NCBI GenBank assembly: GCA_033557465.1
Contig: CM066033.1
Location: forward strand, 16,927,080-16,991,079
Origin: Ichthyophis bannanicus
Lineage: Eukaryota > Chordata > Amphibia > Gymnophiona > Ichthyophiidae
Direction of reading: 5' to 3'
Length of the DNA: 64,000 nt
Below the pieces are notes generated by a model, which saw nothing but the letters and a program-made list of their open reading frames with translations, did no database searches and was not told the origin of the DNA. Both the position numbers and the translations under genes were made by a program. This document shows, piece after piece, positions 47,510-58,180 of this stretch (position 1 is its first letter; every line of letters starts with the position of its first letter).

Positions 47510-48858
47510 CTCTGTATTTTTATTTATTTTATTTGTTACATTTCTATACCTCCCCTTCCAGAGATCAGGGGTGGTTTACAAGGAACAAAAATAAACTTTT
47601 TACAGGTAACCTGATTTGCAGGTAGGGTCAGTGGGTTGGAGTTACAATTTTTTAGGAACTATGTACAACTTGGCTATATACAGGAATTTTCATGCTTACG
47701 TTTGTTTTATACGGCCTTTATCTGGGTTGGGTGAGCTGTCCCTGTGGTGCATGTGTGTATGGATATGAGTTTTCTGTACCGTAGTGCATAGTAAAGAGGT
47801 GGGTTTTTAGATGCTTTCTGAAATCTTTGAGGTCTTTTGTTGTGCAGATGTGCAGTGGGAGGGTGTTCCAGATGTTGGGTGCAGCATAGGAGAATGCTCT
47901 GGAGCTGCTGGTTTGCTTTGTTTTTCGGATGGAGGGTGGGATTGTTAAGGAGTGAGTGGCATTCTCCCTGCGTGTTCTGTTTGTTGGGGTGAGGAGGAGG
48001 GTTAAGAGGAAAGAGGGAACAACACTGTTGATGAGTTTCAATGATGTTACAAGTAGTTTGTATCTGATCCGGCTTTCTATTGGGAGCCAGTGTAGGGCAT
48101 ATAGGAGGAGAGTGACATGGTCAGTTTGTCTGGCTTTGCCGGTGATCTTGGCTGTGATATTTTGCATTCATTGGAGTATGTGGAGACTCTTTGCCGGTAG
48201 ACCATGCAACAGCCTGTTGCAGTAGTCGAAGTGTGGGGTGATGATGGATTGAATGACCGCTCTGACGTCGTTATCTTCAAGGAGAGGTCTTAGTTGTTGT
48301 ATGGATTTTAATTTGTAGAGGATTGTTCTGGCTGTTTGTTTCAGGTGGGGTACCATGCTGAGGGAGGTATCTAGGACAACACCGAGGTATTTAACTTCCT
48401 TTTTGACTGGGATTGTGGTGTTGTTGATGGTGATGGTTTGGGGTAGGGCTGTGTCTTGGTTTCTTGTGATGTGCATCGCTTCCGTCTTTTTGTAGTTTAG
48501 ACTGAGGTTGTTGAATTTCAGCCAGGAGTCAGCTTCCTTAATACATTCGTCCAGGTTGTTGTAGTTGGGGTTATTTACATCTATGGGGAGCGACAACATT
48601 ATGTCATCCACATTGATGTAGTAGTGGATGTTGTGTTTTTGGAATATGTGGGTGATAGGTTGAAGGTGCAGGTTGAAAAGGAGGGCAGAGAGGGCGGAAC
48701 TTTGTGGTATGCCTTGTTCTTGTGGAAAGGTGTTTGCGGGTTTTTTCCCTATTTGGATCGTGAACTTGCAGTCTGAGATGTATGATTTAAACCAGAGAAG
48801 GACTAGGCTGCCCAGGCCAATATAGTCGAGCCTTGCAATGAGGGTTTCATGGTTTAAA
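47510..48858 (-). mobile_element. L2/CR1-clade LINE, 5'-truncated
   Basis: Antisense LINE with a tail near 47513 (TTTTTATTTATTTTATTTG on plus), C-terminal domain and part of RT. It sits just right of the RTE target duplication. The 5' truncation at about 48858 marks a change to GC-rich unassigned sequence. Confidence 0.8.
47718..48850 (-). pseudogene. LINE RT palm and C-terminal domain
   Basis: From 48850 downward: DLNHETLIARLDYIG, QGIPQSSALSALLFNLHLQP, an active-site region reading INVDDIMLSLP instead of YADD, LNYKKTEAMHI, VKYLGVVLDTSLSM and, after a stop at 48168, LHWLPIESRIRYKLLV and APNIWNTLPLHI. Two long ORFs (147 and 149 codons) are adjacent in the same direction, so decay is light. 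Confidence 0.82.
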
Positions 48859-49775
48859 TCACAGAGGGGTCAGAGGTAGATCGCCAGCCCCACTTGGATC
48901 CATCTCTCCAGCAGCTCGTCCCATCACTAGGAAAGAGCTCGTGCCGGCAGGTCGTCTGCCGAGGGCTTGCCGCCGCTGCTGATCCTTTGCCTGTCTTTTT
49001 TCCCTGCCTGAGGGAATCTTGCCTGCAGGTGTATTGGGGGCGCTTGTAGTTTTTGTGCCAATAGTTTTTGGGTACCCCTGGGTGCCGCCGTCCGTGCCCT
49101 GTGACAAGACGCCACAGGCCTGGTCTCCTGCTTCTCAGAATCACCCATTCCTGCCCCCGCCCCAACACCCCTTAGAAATGTGTTATATACCGGGTGATAT
49201 CCATTCCCCGGGCTTTACTGGAATACACTTACCGTATTAGTTGTGTTGTGTGCTGGTCGTTGGTAGCTTTATAGTTCGCTTTCATTAAACTTTCTCGGGC
49301 AGACACAACAAAGTGTTCAAGAATTTGGTGATTTTGGCGGGCTTTTCCAATTTTGTTCTAACTTGCCTATGCCTTGCCTTCGAATTGGTTCAAACCACTG
49401 TGACTTTTGCTTCCCTCTGCATTTTATTTCGCCTTGCCTATGTGTTGATTCTACACTGTGTGCAGAATTATTAAATCGCGTGTGGTGGGTATTTGAACTT
49501 GTTTTGCGGTATTTGATTTCATCTGCTTTGCTGGACAGGTGTTTGAGTTTTTTTGATGATTATTTGGTGGCATTTGATTAAGGTATCAGTATGATGAATT
49601 CTTACTTTTACTTTTAGAACTGCATGTGTGGTTTTGGCATCTCCAGTCCTTGTATTGCACATCATCCAGAGGTCTTCAGTTCCTGTTGATCTTTAATACT
49701 TTGGGACAGTGACAGTTTTGGACCAGATTCAGCCAGTGTTTATACTAACTTAGCAGCCACCCCAGTATAACGAAG
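48859..49775. other. Unassigned sequence upstream of the hAT-like gene
   Basis: GC-rich to about 49260, then T-rich. No domain seen. GGTAGATCGCCAGCCCCACTT at 48875 resembles GGTAGATCACCAGCACTTTT at 51889 in direct orientation; both flank the hAT-like gene and may be subterminal element sequence. The stretch may therefore be the 5' part of that element. Confidence 0.35.
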
Positions 49776-51574
49776 ATGAGTGTTCCAAAGAAGAGCAAAA
49801 CCTACCACTTTCATGATGAATGGGAAATGGACTACTTCTTCATCATGGTGAAAGACAAGTGTTGTTGTCTAATTTGTAACGCCCCAGTATCCTTGCCCAA
49901 AAAGGGTAATCTGGAACATCATTATAAGGCTCTGCATAGCAATAGGTTTGATGCTGATTTTCTACCCAAAAGTGAAATTCGTAAGAACTTAAATCGAAAT
50001 TGGCTACTCAGCCAAGGTCACATTCGGTCAATGCAAGCATAGAATCCTTCAAGGTCAGCAACCTGATTGCAAAGAAATGCAAACCTTTCACTGAAGGGGA
50101 ATTTGTAAAAGATTATTTTCTTGAAGCAGCTTACAATCTTTTTGAAGGATTTAAAAATAAGAAAGAGATCATAGCTGCTATTCAAGATGTACAATTGTCA
50201 AGAAACGCTGTCGTGCGGCGAATAGAAAAGATGTATGGAGACACAACTGAACAATTGTTGAGGATATTTCAAATTGTGTTGCTTTCTCACTCCAACTGGA
50301 TGAATCTACAGACATAAGAGACAGCCCAGTTACTAGTATTTATCCGAATGGTTTTGGAAGACTTCAGTGTTAAAGAAGAATTACTTGGAATGATTTCTTT
50401 AAAAGGGAGAACTATCGGTCAGGGAATATTCAGTTCTTTCCATTCTTTTTTGACAAAGTGTAATCTTCCATTGCATAGACTTGATTTCATCACTACTGAT
50501 GGAGCAAGAGCAATGACAGGTGAGGGTAACGGTTTCAAAGCCCTCTGTAGACAGCATGACGACTTCCCAGATTTCCTTTCTTACCACTGCATCATTCACC
50601 AGCAAGTTTTGGCAAGCAAGAGACTCAATACAAGGACTGTCATGGAAATCACTTTCAAAATTGTAAATTCAGTTCATGGAGGATCACTTCAAAAGACGGC
50701 TTTTCAATCTTACTCTTGATGAAGGGGCAGTGGAAATCATTTTGCACACAGATGTAAGATAGCTAAGTAGGCACTAATTTCTGCAAAGATTTTCTGATTT
50801 GCTGAATGAAATAAGAAGTTCTTTGAAGGAGAGGGGAGATGACCAAGCAGAGTTGGAAGATGAGGAGTGGTTATGTGATCTGGCTTTTCTCGCTGATTTT
50901 ACAGGCGAACTAACTGATATGAACCTTGAATTACAAGGTAAAAACAAATGCATTGGCAAGATGATGAGTACAGTTTCATCCTACAAGAGCAAATTTGAGC
51001 TAATGATGACTGACCTTACAAACAACACTTTTGATCATGTTCCTAATACGCAAGACCATCTGGGACAATATCCAAATTTTGTTTTTCAGAGAAGTATGTG
51101 ACAGAAATCTGTTCTGTTATCCAGGAATTCGAAAATAGATTCTGTGGCTTCCAAAAAATTGGAACAGTTGTGGAGTACTTGTCATACCCATTCAAAGTAG
51201 ATGTGGACATTAAAGAAACTGCAGCTGCTATCAGTAAAAATTACTCATTTAACAAGCCATCTCTTCAAAACGAAATATTAACCCTTAAAAATGCCATTTT
51301 TCTAAAGACCTGTGCTGAGCAAGAATCGTTTTGGAAGCTAGGGCCTAGAGACAAATTTCCCAACTTGAGAAGATGCAGTGAAGCTGTACACTCCTGTTTC
51401 GGTTCAACTTATTTGTATGAATCTGCGTTTTCCCATCTGAAAATGACAAAGAGTACACAACGTTCTAACATGACAGATGAACATCTCCAGGATTCCCTAA
51501 GATTGGCCCTCACGCAATATTCATTCAACTTCGAAAAGCTGGTGGATGAAATGCAGGCTCAGACGTCTCACTAA
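49776..51574 (+). pseudogene. hAT-family transposase-like pseudogene (GTF2IRD2/ZBED-like)
   Basis: Starts MSVPKKSKTYHFHDEW with a BED-like zinc motif CLICNAPVSLPKKGNLEHHYKALH (residues ~31-54). Later segments HRLDFITTDGARAMTGEGNGF, LSYHCIIHQQVLASKRL and a C-terminal YLYESAFSHLKMTKSTQRSNMTDEHLQDSLRLAL match the hAT catalytic and dimerisation regions as in GTF2IRD2-like, hAT-derived proteins. Five frame segments (breaks near 50040, 50317, 50720 and 51100) show it is defunct. Confidence 0.8.
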
Positions 51575-52404
51575 TGAGTAAGAGCGAAATATTAAAGATT
51601 GTGCAAGATCAGCCTGGATCAATACTCAACCTAAATTTAACACAAATTACTCAATAAAAGATAAAGAAACTTATTACTCAATAAAATTAAGAAAAAATGT
51701 ACTTTCTATTTCCCCTCACAGTTCTTACTGGATCTTCGTCTCTCTGTTTTGTTTTTGCTTAACAGCTGATCACATCCAAGTAAATGACAGAAGGTCCATT
51801 AAAAATAGGGGGGGGGGGAGGAATCCTCCAACTTTATTGGGTTAAAATTTAATTTGAAACTAATTTGAAACGTAATTTTCATGGTGGTAGATCACCAGCA
51901 CTTTTGGCCGAAAAAAGTAAATCACGACCTGTTCGAAGTTGGACATGCCTGCTGTATACTGAAGGGCATTTAAGTTACTTTTGTCTTTACTGGAACCTTT
52001 CTGTTGATATGCCCTAACAGTCACCCTCTATGCTTAAGTTTAGAAATATTCCACTGCACATAGCAAGGATTGTATCATAAAGGAATTCTTGGCTCACCCA
52101 TCTTGGTGTCAGTATTCTCCTCTCCTCCCTCCAGCTGGTCCCTGAGATGAACCTCTTCTATTTTCAGGCTCTCTTCTGTGGGATCCGTACAGTAGCCTCT
52201 TCTGCCTGTTAGAAAAATGGAAAAGTAACTGAATTGACAGGGAAAGGTAAGACTTCAGAAGAGCAACACTTGGATAAAAGTGAGATGATTGGAAACCTGC
52301 AAGTTCTGAAAATTAAAGTATCCTGGTGGAAAGCTTTATGAACCTTCTGTAGCAATGATATGGAACCAAGGCAGGGAACACGAAGGAGAAATTTCACTTG
52401 CTGT
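51575..52404. other. Non-coding stretch between hAT pseudogene and DIRS D
   Basis: Contains a G11 tract at about 51808, the possible hAT subterminal sequence near 51889, and GAAGTTGGACATGCCTG (about 51938-51954), which in reverse (CAGGCATGTCCAACTTC) looks like a hAT terminal repeat and may be the right end of the hAT element. The left partner was not found. From 51960 to 52404 I see no gene or repeat. Confidence 0.35.
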
Positions 52405-52865
52405 TAATTTCCTTTCCTGGAATCCTGCTAGACCAGTCCAGACAAGTGGGCTAAGTCCCTCTGTCAGCAGATGTTGGAGACAGAGAAAGTGTCAGAAGCC
52501 TCAACAAACAGGCTCTGGCATAGAGAGAGGCTCCCCAAGGTGTCACCCTCAGTATACTTATGTAAAAGCAGAGGAAGCCCCATGTCAACCAAAATGCATT
52601 AAAACGCCCCAGGGGACCTGGAACGGTGAGCACCAACAAGTGCAACTATGTACAAAGGGCGTAGGCAGGCTAAACTGACTTCTGAGCCTGAAACTGAGAT
52701 CACAGCCTGTCCTTCCAGAAAGCTGTATTAAATGAATGACGACCCAAGGCTGTTGCTGAAGAATGCAGTGAGGGGTGGGTCCTGGACTGGTCTAGCAGGA
52801 TTCCCAGAAAGGAAATTTCTTCTTCCAATTCATCCTGCTAGACCAGTCCAGACAAGTGGGAAGTA
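52405..52865 (-). repeat. DIRS D right ITR and internal complementary region
   Basis: Right end (plus strand AATTTCCTTTCCTGGAATCCTGCTAGACCAGTCCAGACAAGTGGG at 52406-52450) is repeated in inverse within the ICR at 52776-52820 (CCTGGACTGGTCTAGCAGGATTCCCAGAAAGGAAATTT), followed by CATCCTGCTAGACCAGTCCAGACAAGTGGG (52832-52861), the presumed complement of the missing left end. Confidence 0.8.
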
Positions 52866-52929
52866 CCCAACCTACATCCCTGCTGGGTGGGAAGGAACGG
52901 CCGCTTCTACCACAATGGCCCCGAAATGC

Positions 52930-53776
52930 GCCTCGGCCCAAGCCGCGCCACTATTGCCGGTCGAGTGGTAGTGGTGCGTGAAAGTGGATAGAAAGGACCA
53001 GATGGCCGCACGACAAATGTCAATGGGAAAAACGTGCAAGCGTTCCGCCCAAGACGCTGCCTGAGCCTACGTGGAATGCGCATGAAGCCCCACGAGGATG
53101 GACTTGTTATGCAGGCTATAAGCGGATTCGATGGAGTGCTTGATCCAGTGCACATCGTAGCCTTGGACAATGCCAGACCTTTACGCAGCCCAGCAAATAA
53201 TACAAACAGGTGATCTGACTTCCGAAAGGAAGCTGTGACCTTAAGGTAGCGACGTAGAACTCTCCGGATACTGACTGCTTGAAAATTGTCCGGAGATTCA
53301 GAGCCTTGTTCTTTCGGAAAGGAGGGTAAGGAAATGGTGTGATTCACATGAAAGGGCGAAAGCACCTTGGGTAAGAAGGAGGGCGCGACACGAAGTGACA
53401 CCCCTTCAGAAGTGAATAAGGAAAAGGGCTCTTGACAGGAGAGCGCCTGTAGTTCCAACACACGCCTGGCTGATTTGCTAGTAACTAAGACCATCTTTAA
53501 GGAAAATTCTCTGAGAATAGCATGCTGGGGAGGCTCAAAGGGAGTCTTCATAAGACTCCGGAGCATGAGAGAAAAGTCCCAAGGGGGAACAAGTGGACGG
53601 AGTGGAGGCCTTAGTGTGCAGACCCCACACAGGAAACGACTGATGTCTGTCTGAGATGCAAGTGAATGCCCCGCAATAGGGCCCCTGAGGACTGCTACTT
53701 GTACTAAGAGAGAGCTGAGAGCAAGCGCATTATCAAGCCATACTGTAAGAAACGCTAGGATTTCTGGAATCTGCAC
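52930..53776 (-). pseudogene. DIRS D tyrosine recombinase
   Basis: Core-binding part ALALSSLLVQVAVLRG, Arg I box TSKSARRVLELQAL, then LRVAPSFLPKVLSPFHVNH. The His/Tyr part continues in a shifted frame near 52960-53095 (HAHST, SWAERLHVFPIDICRAAIW and TFTHHYHS with the catalytic Tyr). At least one frameshift and a stop, so inactive. Confidence 0.78.
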
Positions 53777-54024
53777 TCACCAAGGAGAACACTGTTGATG
53801 AGCTCACCATGACTCAAACAAGCGCCATATGCGAGTGTAAGCCAACGATGTGGATGGGCAGCGTGCTTTAAGCAGAATCTGAAACCACCTTAAGCGAATA
53901 GCCTTTATGGACTAGACGCTACTTCTTAAAAGCCAAAGCCGTAAGCGATTAAGGAGCCGGGTGTCCATTAGGAGTGGGCCCTGCCTCAGGAGACCGTGGT
54001 GAGAGCCCAGCGGCAGGGGTGAGG

Positions 54025-54830
54025 TCACTTGCAGCCAACAAGGTCCGCATACCCCGGGTGCAAGGACCAGCTGGGTGTGACCAGGACCACCAGACCGGGG
54101 TGAGACTTGATGCGATGGAGAAACCTACCGATCAGTGGCCATGGTGGAAACAAGTATAGCAACGAGACCACTGGCCAATGCTGGGCCAGGGTGTCTATTC
54201 CCTGATAGCCGAATTCCCTGCAGCGATTGAAGAAGTTGGAAACTTTGGCGTTCGCAGCAGTGGGCATGAGGTCGAACCTGAGTTGGTCCCAGAGATTCAA
54301 TACATTGGAAGGCCATCAGATGGAGTTCCTGCTTGCCAGGGTCCAGAGTATGCCGACTTAGAAAGTCGGCTTGAACGATGTCTACCCCAGCAATGCATTG
54401 GGCTGAGAGAGATTGCAAGTGCCGCTTGGCACAAATGGAGGAGTAGCAACATCTCCCTGGCGACTCCCAGGGCTTTTTTGTGTCACCCTGTTGGTTGAGA
54501 TAGGCCACTGTGGTGGCATTGTCGCAGAGGACGCAGAGTGATGGCTGGGTAGCGGGAGAAAGGTCTGCAGAGCAAGGCGGACTGCTCCCATCTCAAGCTG
54601 ATTGTAGTCCTGCGCTGCTAGAGACCAGCGAGTTAGAAGGACCCATTGCAGGGATCGCATGTGGGCTCATGCCCAAGGGACGACATAGATCATCGCTGCC
54701 ATGGCCCCCAAAACTTGAAGAGTAGTCCCACCCCAGGGCCGAGCCTGAAGGCAGAACATTTGGAGTTGGCCTGAGAGTCTCTGCAGCTGGCGAGAGGAAG
54801 ACCCGCCCAAGGCGGGTGTCCAAAGTGGGC
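54025..54830 (-). pseudogene. DIRS D RNase H and methyltransferase-like region
   Basis: RNase H remnants in shifting frames: LEMGAVRLALQTF and the AGVDIVQADFLSRH equivalent of RADRLSR; methyltransferase-like RFDLMPTAANAKVSNFFNRC and VVSLLYLFPPWPLI. MDTRLGRVFLSP at 54800 matches the RT-to-RNase H connection of copy C (FDTRLGKVFLSVQ). Not functional. Confidence 0.72.
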
Positions 54831-54929
54831 CCCCAGGAACTCCAGGGACTGGGAAGGACTGAGACAGCTCTTGGCGTGATTGACTTCCTAGTCTAGATGC
54901 GCCAGGAAAGTCATGACTTGGCAGACAGC

Positions 54930-55460
54930 TGCTAGAGCCTCCAGATAAGACTATGCCCCGATGAGCTAGTCATCCAGGTACGGATGCATGTGGATACCCT
55001 GCTTCCGCAGAGGTGCTGCTACTACAACCATGACCTTGAAGAAGGTACATGGAACTGTTCTTAGACCAACAGCAACGCGCTGAACTGAAAGTGGAATCCT
55101 AGCACTGTCAAATGCAGAAAACGCCGTTGATCCAGCTCCAAAATGGGTTGAAAGGAGCCATCCTTCTTTGGAACGGCAAAGTAGATGGAGTAGTGTCCGG
55201 TAGTGGTTTCTGGTAGAGGCACTGTTCAATGGCTCAAGGTCCAACAGGCAGCGGAGAATGAACTGTATGGCTTCCTGCTTTGTCCCCGAGCCACAAGGGG
55301 AAACTATGAAGGTATCATGTAGTAGGATAGAGTGCAATTCTACGAAAGACACTTGCCGCAGTAGATAACTACTGAGGATCCAGTGATCGGTGGTGACTCT
55401 TTTTCCCACTTGTGGGCAAATAGGGGGACCAGAGTGGCCCCCACACTGGAGGCATCTCAC
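54930..55460 (-). pseudogene. DIRS D reverse transcriptase
   Basis: Palm region with FKVMVVVAAPLRKQGIHMHPYLDD followed immediately by a stop where the conserved Trp of YLDDW should be (TGG to TAG, about 54963). Upstream fragments match the WYSIYFVVPKKEG block only in shifted frames. Inactive. Confidence 0.75.
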
Positions 55461-55479
55461 ACCCCCCGGAGTGGGCCAG

Positions 55480-56401
55480 CAGGAGCCTCAGTGGGGAGGA
55501 GCAGCGAAACCATAGGCACCGGCAAACTGTTGAGGGGGCAAAGAAGGAGTCCTTTGTCCGAATATCACAACCCCCCAAAAAGGCTGAGAAAAGCCTAGGG
55601 GCAGTTCTCTGGAGAAATGGATGGGCGCCGAATATACCCAACCTGGTCGGTAATGCCAAGAATTCTCTGTAAACTCACCTGGAGGAGGAAGGAAAAAGCG
55701 GAATGAACCTAAAACAACTTCTTGGGACACCAACCTCCTTCCGACGGCCGAATAGTGGTTTAGCTGTCTTTGGTCTATCCTCTGGTAAGACCTGAGAAGC
55801 AGTTTGCCACATCCATTATCCTAGTCCTTGAGATTTACCGAGTCGCGGGGAAGTTCATACCAACTGCCCGAGTAATCATAATGCTAGAATTGTCCATACT
55901 TACGGAATAAATTGACTATCCTTGAGCTGGCTCCTGATCTTTTGTGTTGGTCATCGGAAAGGAGACTCACTCCCCATCTTCCGATCTGAAGATAGAGGGC
56001 TATCCTCTTATGTGAGAGATGATCCTGTTCCATTGCACCATCCAGTGAAGCTCAGGAGATCTCTTTTAAAGGCCGCGTGGACTCTTCTGAGGTGGACTCA
56101 GTCAGAGTGCGCTTTTGTGCCCTGTGTGCTGCCACTGCCACTGGCCTGGAGGAAGAAGTGCTCACTTTGAGGGAAGCTGATATGGATGCCCAAAGGCCTC
56201 AAGCTTGCCTGAAGAGGGACATAAATTGGGCCAAATCTTTATCCATGTTGCCTGCACTGGGCTGCTGTGGCTGCTGCAGGAGTAAAAGAGGAGGAAGAGG
56301 GGCATCCTCCGAAGGAGAGAACGGAGATAAGGCCCTGGCAGCTGAGGAGGGAGCTGATGCATCTTGACGTAAATTGAGGGATCCTGCAGGCTCTTCCTCA
56401 T
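55480..56401 (-). pseudogene. DIRS D gag-like ORF1, C-terminal half
   Basis: Fragments align with copy C gag: the LLRSYQRIDQRQLNHYSA frame carries the PEDRPK-equivalent block (about 55740-55800), and an Arg/Phe/Pro-rich tail follows to about 55500. Upstream (55900-56401) only short, shifted pieces remain. It is truncated at 56409 by DIRS E. Confidence 0.55.
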
Positions 56402-56409
56402 GTAGCAGT

Positions 56410-56950
56410 AAAGAGAAATTAGAGACTTACCTGCTAATTTTCATTGAGGAAATCCAGTCCAGTCCCTCACCTGTGGGTAGTGCACCTCCTCTCGCAGCAT
56501 GGAGACTGGGCATGTCAGAATTGTGATACCACTGTACATATCCTGCTGGCACCTCCCACCAGCTCCCAGTGATCTAATGACAAAGCAGACTCAAAGGAGC
56601 AACAAATAAGTAGCAATAATATTAAATACAACATCTTAACTCTAAAACTGAACTAAATCCCCCTTAAATAAGAGGATAACTCTCCCTTTCCCGCTAGAAG
56701 GAAATAGGACAGAAAGGAGAGAGAAGAATGAATACAGAGTATACATTGTCTGAGTACAGAAAGAAAATTTGCTGATTTTCTACTGCCTGGCTGCTGTTAC
56801 CCCACACAAACACAAAGACTCTGCAGAGGCTAACAAACCCCGGGCGGGAATCGGGACTGGACTGAAGTTCCTCAAGGAATAACAATTAGCAGGTAAGTCT
56901 AATTTCTCTTTCCTTATCGTACCTCCAGTCTAGTCCCTCACCTCTGGAAA
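56410..56950 (-). repeat. DIRS E right ITR and internal complementary region
   Basis: AAAGAGAAATTAGAGACTTACCTGCTAATT...CCAGTCCAGTCCCTCACCTGTGG (56410-56475) is inverted at 56855-56910 (GGGACTGGACTGAAGTTCC...AATTAGCAGGTAAGTCTAATTTCTCTTT), followed by GTACCTCCAGTCTAGTCCCTCACCTCTGG, the presumed left-end complement. Between them (56600-56855) is AT-rich sequence without an ORF of note. Confidence 0.82.
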
Positions 56951-57393
56951 TTACTGGGAGGGACCTGTCCACCCGGACCGCAAACCCGAAACAAGCATCT
57001 CCAGCCGCTTGAACATCTAGGCGATAATATTTACTAAAAGTATTCAAGGAAGAACAAGTGGCTGCTCTGCAAATCTCAACCGGAGGAACCAAGCTATGTT
57101 CCGCCCACGAAGTCACTTGCACTTTAGTAGAATGAGCCCCAGCCCCATGGGTACCTGACGACCTTGCAAGATATAAGCTGATGCTATTGCTTCACGGACC
57201 CATCTGGACCCATCTGGAAATTGAAGCTTGCGTTCTCATCCGAAATATCCAATACTGGCAAGAAGACAGACTGATTCACATGAAATAGCAAAACTACCTT
57301 TGGCAAACAGGACGGAACGGGACACAGCACCACTTTTTCCCTAGAGAAAGTCAGAAACGGTTCCTGACAGGACAAGACCTGCAACTCTGAGTT
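56950..57393 (-). pseudogene. DIRS E tyrosine recombinase, C-terminal half
   Basis: Begins at the CR1 junction with the LQVLSCQEPF segment just after Arg I, then VPSCLPKVVLLFHVNQSVFLP. After a frame change it contains SWAEHSLVPPVEICRAATCSSLNTFSKYYRLD, with the catalytic Tyr near 57030. The Arg I codon itself is lost to, or lies beyond, the CR1 insertion. Confidence 0.75.
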
Positions 57394-57488
57394 ACATAAG
57401 AACATAAGATATGCCATACTGGGTCAGACCAAGGTCCATCAAGCCCAGTATCCTGTTTCCAACAGTGGCCAATCTAGGTCATACGTAC
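57394..57488 (-). mobile_element. CR1 LINE 3' tail (first 95 bp)
   Basis: ACATAAGAACATAAGATATGCC...AATCTAGGTCATACGTAC, identical in layout to 13045-13139, and broken off at the same GTCATACGTAC position. The rest of this CR1 is expected beyond the window. Confidence 0.9.
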
Positions 57489-57794
57489 TGTGATAAGGAA
57501 GCTTGTCACTGTTCAAAGAGAGAGAATACAAGAAGTGAATTAGCTCTGAATAGGCAGCCTGTGCTGGATGGTAAAAGCACTAAAACTGCTTCTTTCCCAA
57601 AAAGACTACCAGTCCCAGAGTGCAGTGCTGTACAGAAGGCCTCTAGGACTGTAGAAGCAGGGGAACATGGGTTTAATCAAGGAAGAGATGATGTAATCCC
57701 TAATCACCAATCTACTAGGGCAGGGCCTGATTCAGAGCACCTGGATTGTCCTTGGGTGGAGAAGCCCTCAGGACACTTTAAAGGTAAAAGATTT
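57489..57794 (+). repeat. LTR-like element, left part
   Basis: Starts TGTGATAAGGAAGC immediately after CR1 GTCATACGTAC. Its start resembles the minus-strand start of the solo LTR at 14461 (TGTGGCAAGGAGGC), but the bodies differ. It is interrupted at 57794 (AAAAGATTT) by DIRS F and resumes at 63414 (TTACCTTACAGAG). Contains a CTTTAAAGG stretch. No ORF recognised. Confidence 0.5.
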
Positions 57795-57955
57795 ATCTCC
57801 AGGAACAAGCAGGAATAAGTCCTCACTTATGGGTACGTCGGTACCGACGGAGCCTGCGCGGGAAAGCTCCCCAGCTTCCCAGAAAGGAAGCTTTTGGGGC
57901 CTCCCACTGCACATGCGCGCTGCCTTCCCGCCTTCCTGACCAGCTCTCCTCAGTT
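57795..57955 (+). repeat. DIRS F left ITR
   Basis: ATCTCCAGGAACAAGCAGGAATAAGTCCTCACTTATGGGTACGTCGGTACCGACGGAGCC...GCATGCGCGCTGCCTTCCCGCC...CTCCTCAGTT; matches the inverse of 63235-63386 with few changes (an extra CAGCTTCCCAGA-like indel near 57875). Palindromic core GTCGGTACCGAC. Confidence 0.95.
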
Positions 57956-58180
57956 TCTCTTTTTCCGCGGAGCCAGCAGGTCGTGTTCCTGTCACCGCTG
58001 AAGAAATTGTTATTTTAGTTTCTTTCTTTAGACCGCGTACCTGCCTTCCCCATGCCGAAACAGGTACCGCCGGTCTCTCTTTTCTTTTCTTTCTTAAAAA
58101 AAAAAAAAAAAAAAAAACCTTTTATTTTTAGCACAGCTTGGTGACTTCTGTTAGGCCCCAGGCCTACACAAAATCTCCTC

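Larger units (their letters stand above)
52405..56409 (-). mobile_element. DIRS-like retrotransposon, copy D (left end displaced)
   Basis: Minus strand: right ITR (52405-52560), ICR (about 52775-52865), recombinase, RNase H, RT and the C-terminal half of gag to 56409, where DIRS E begins. ITR/ICR core CTAGACCAGTCCAGACAAGTGGG relates it to lineage C/E rather than A/B/F. Heavily mutated. Its gag start and left ITR should lie right of the window if E and its contents are nested in it. Confidence 0.82.
56410..57393 (-). mobile_element. DIRS-like retrotransposon, copy E (right part only)
   Basis: Minus-strand right end nested in DIRS D gag: right ITR with extension (56410-56590), ICR (56856-56950) and the recombinase 3' half up to 57393, where a CR1 tail interrupts it. 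ITR core CCAGTCCAGTCCCTCACCTGTGG places it in lineage C/D. The rest should lie beyond the right window edge. Confidence 0.82.
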
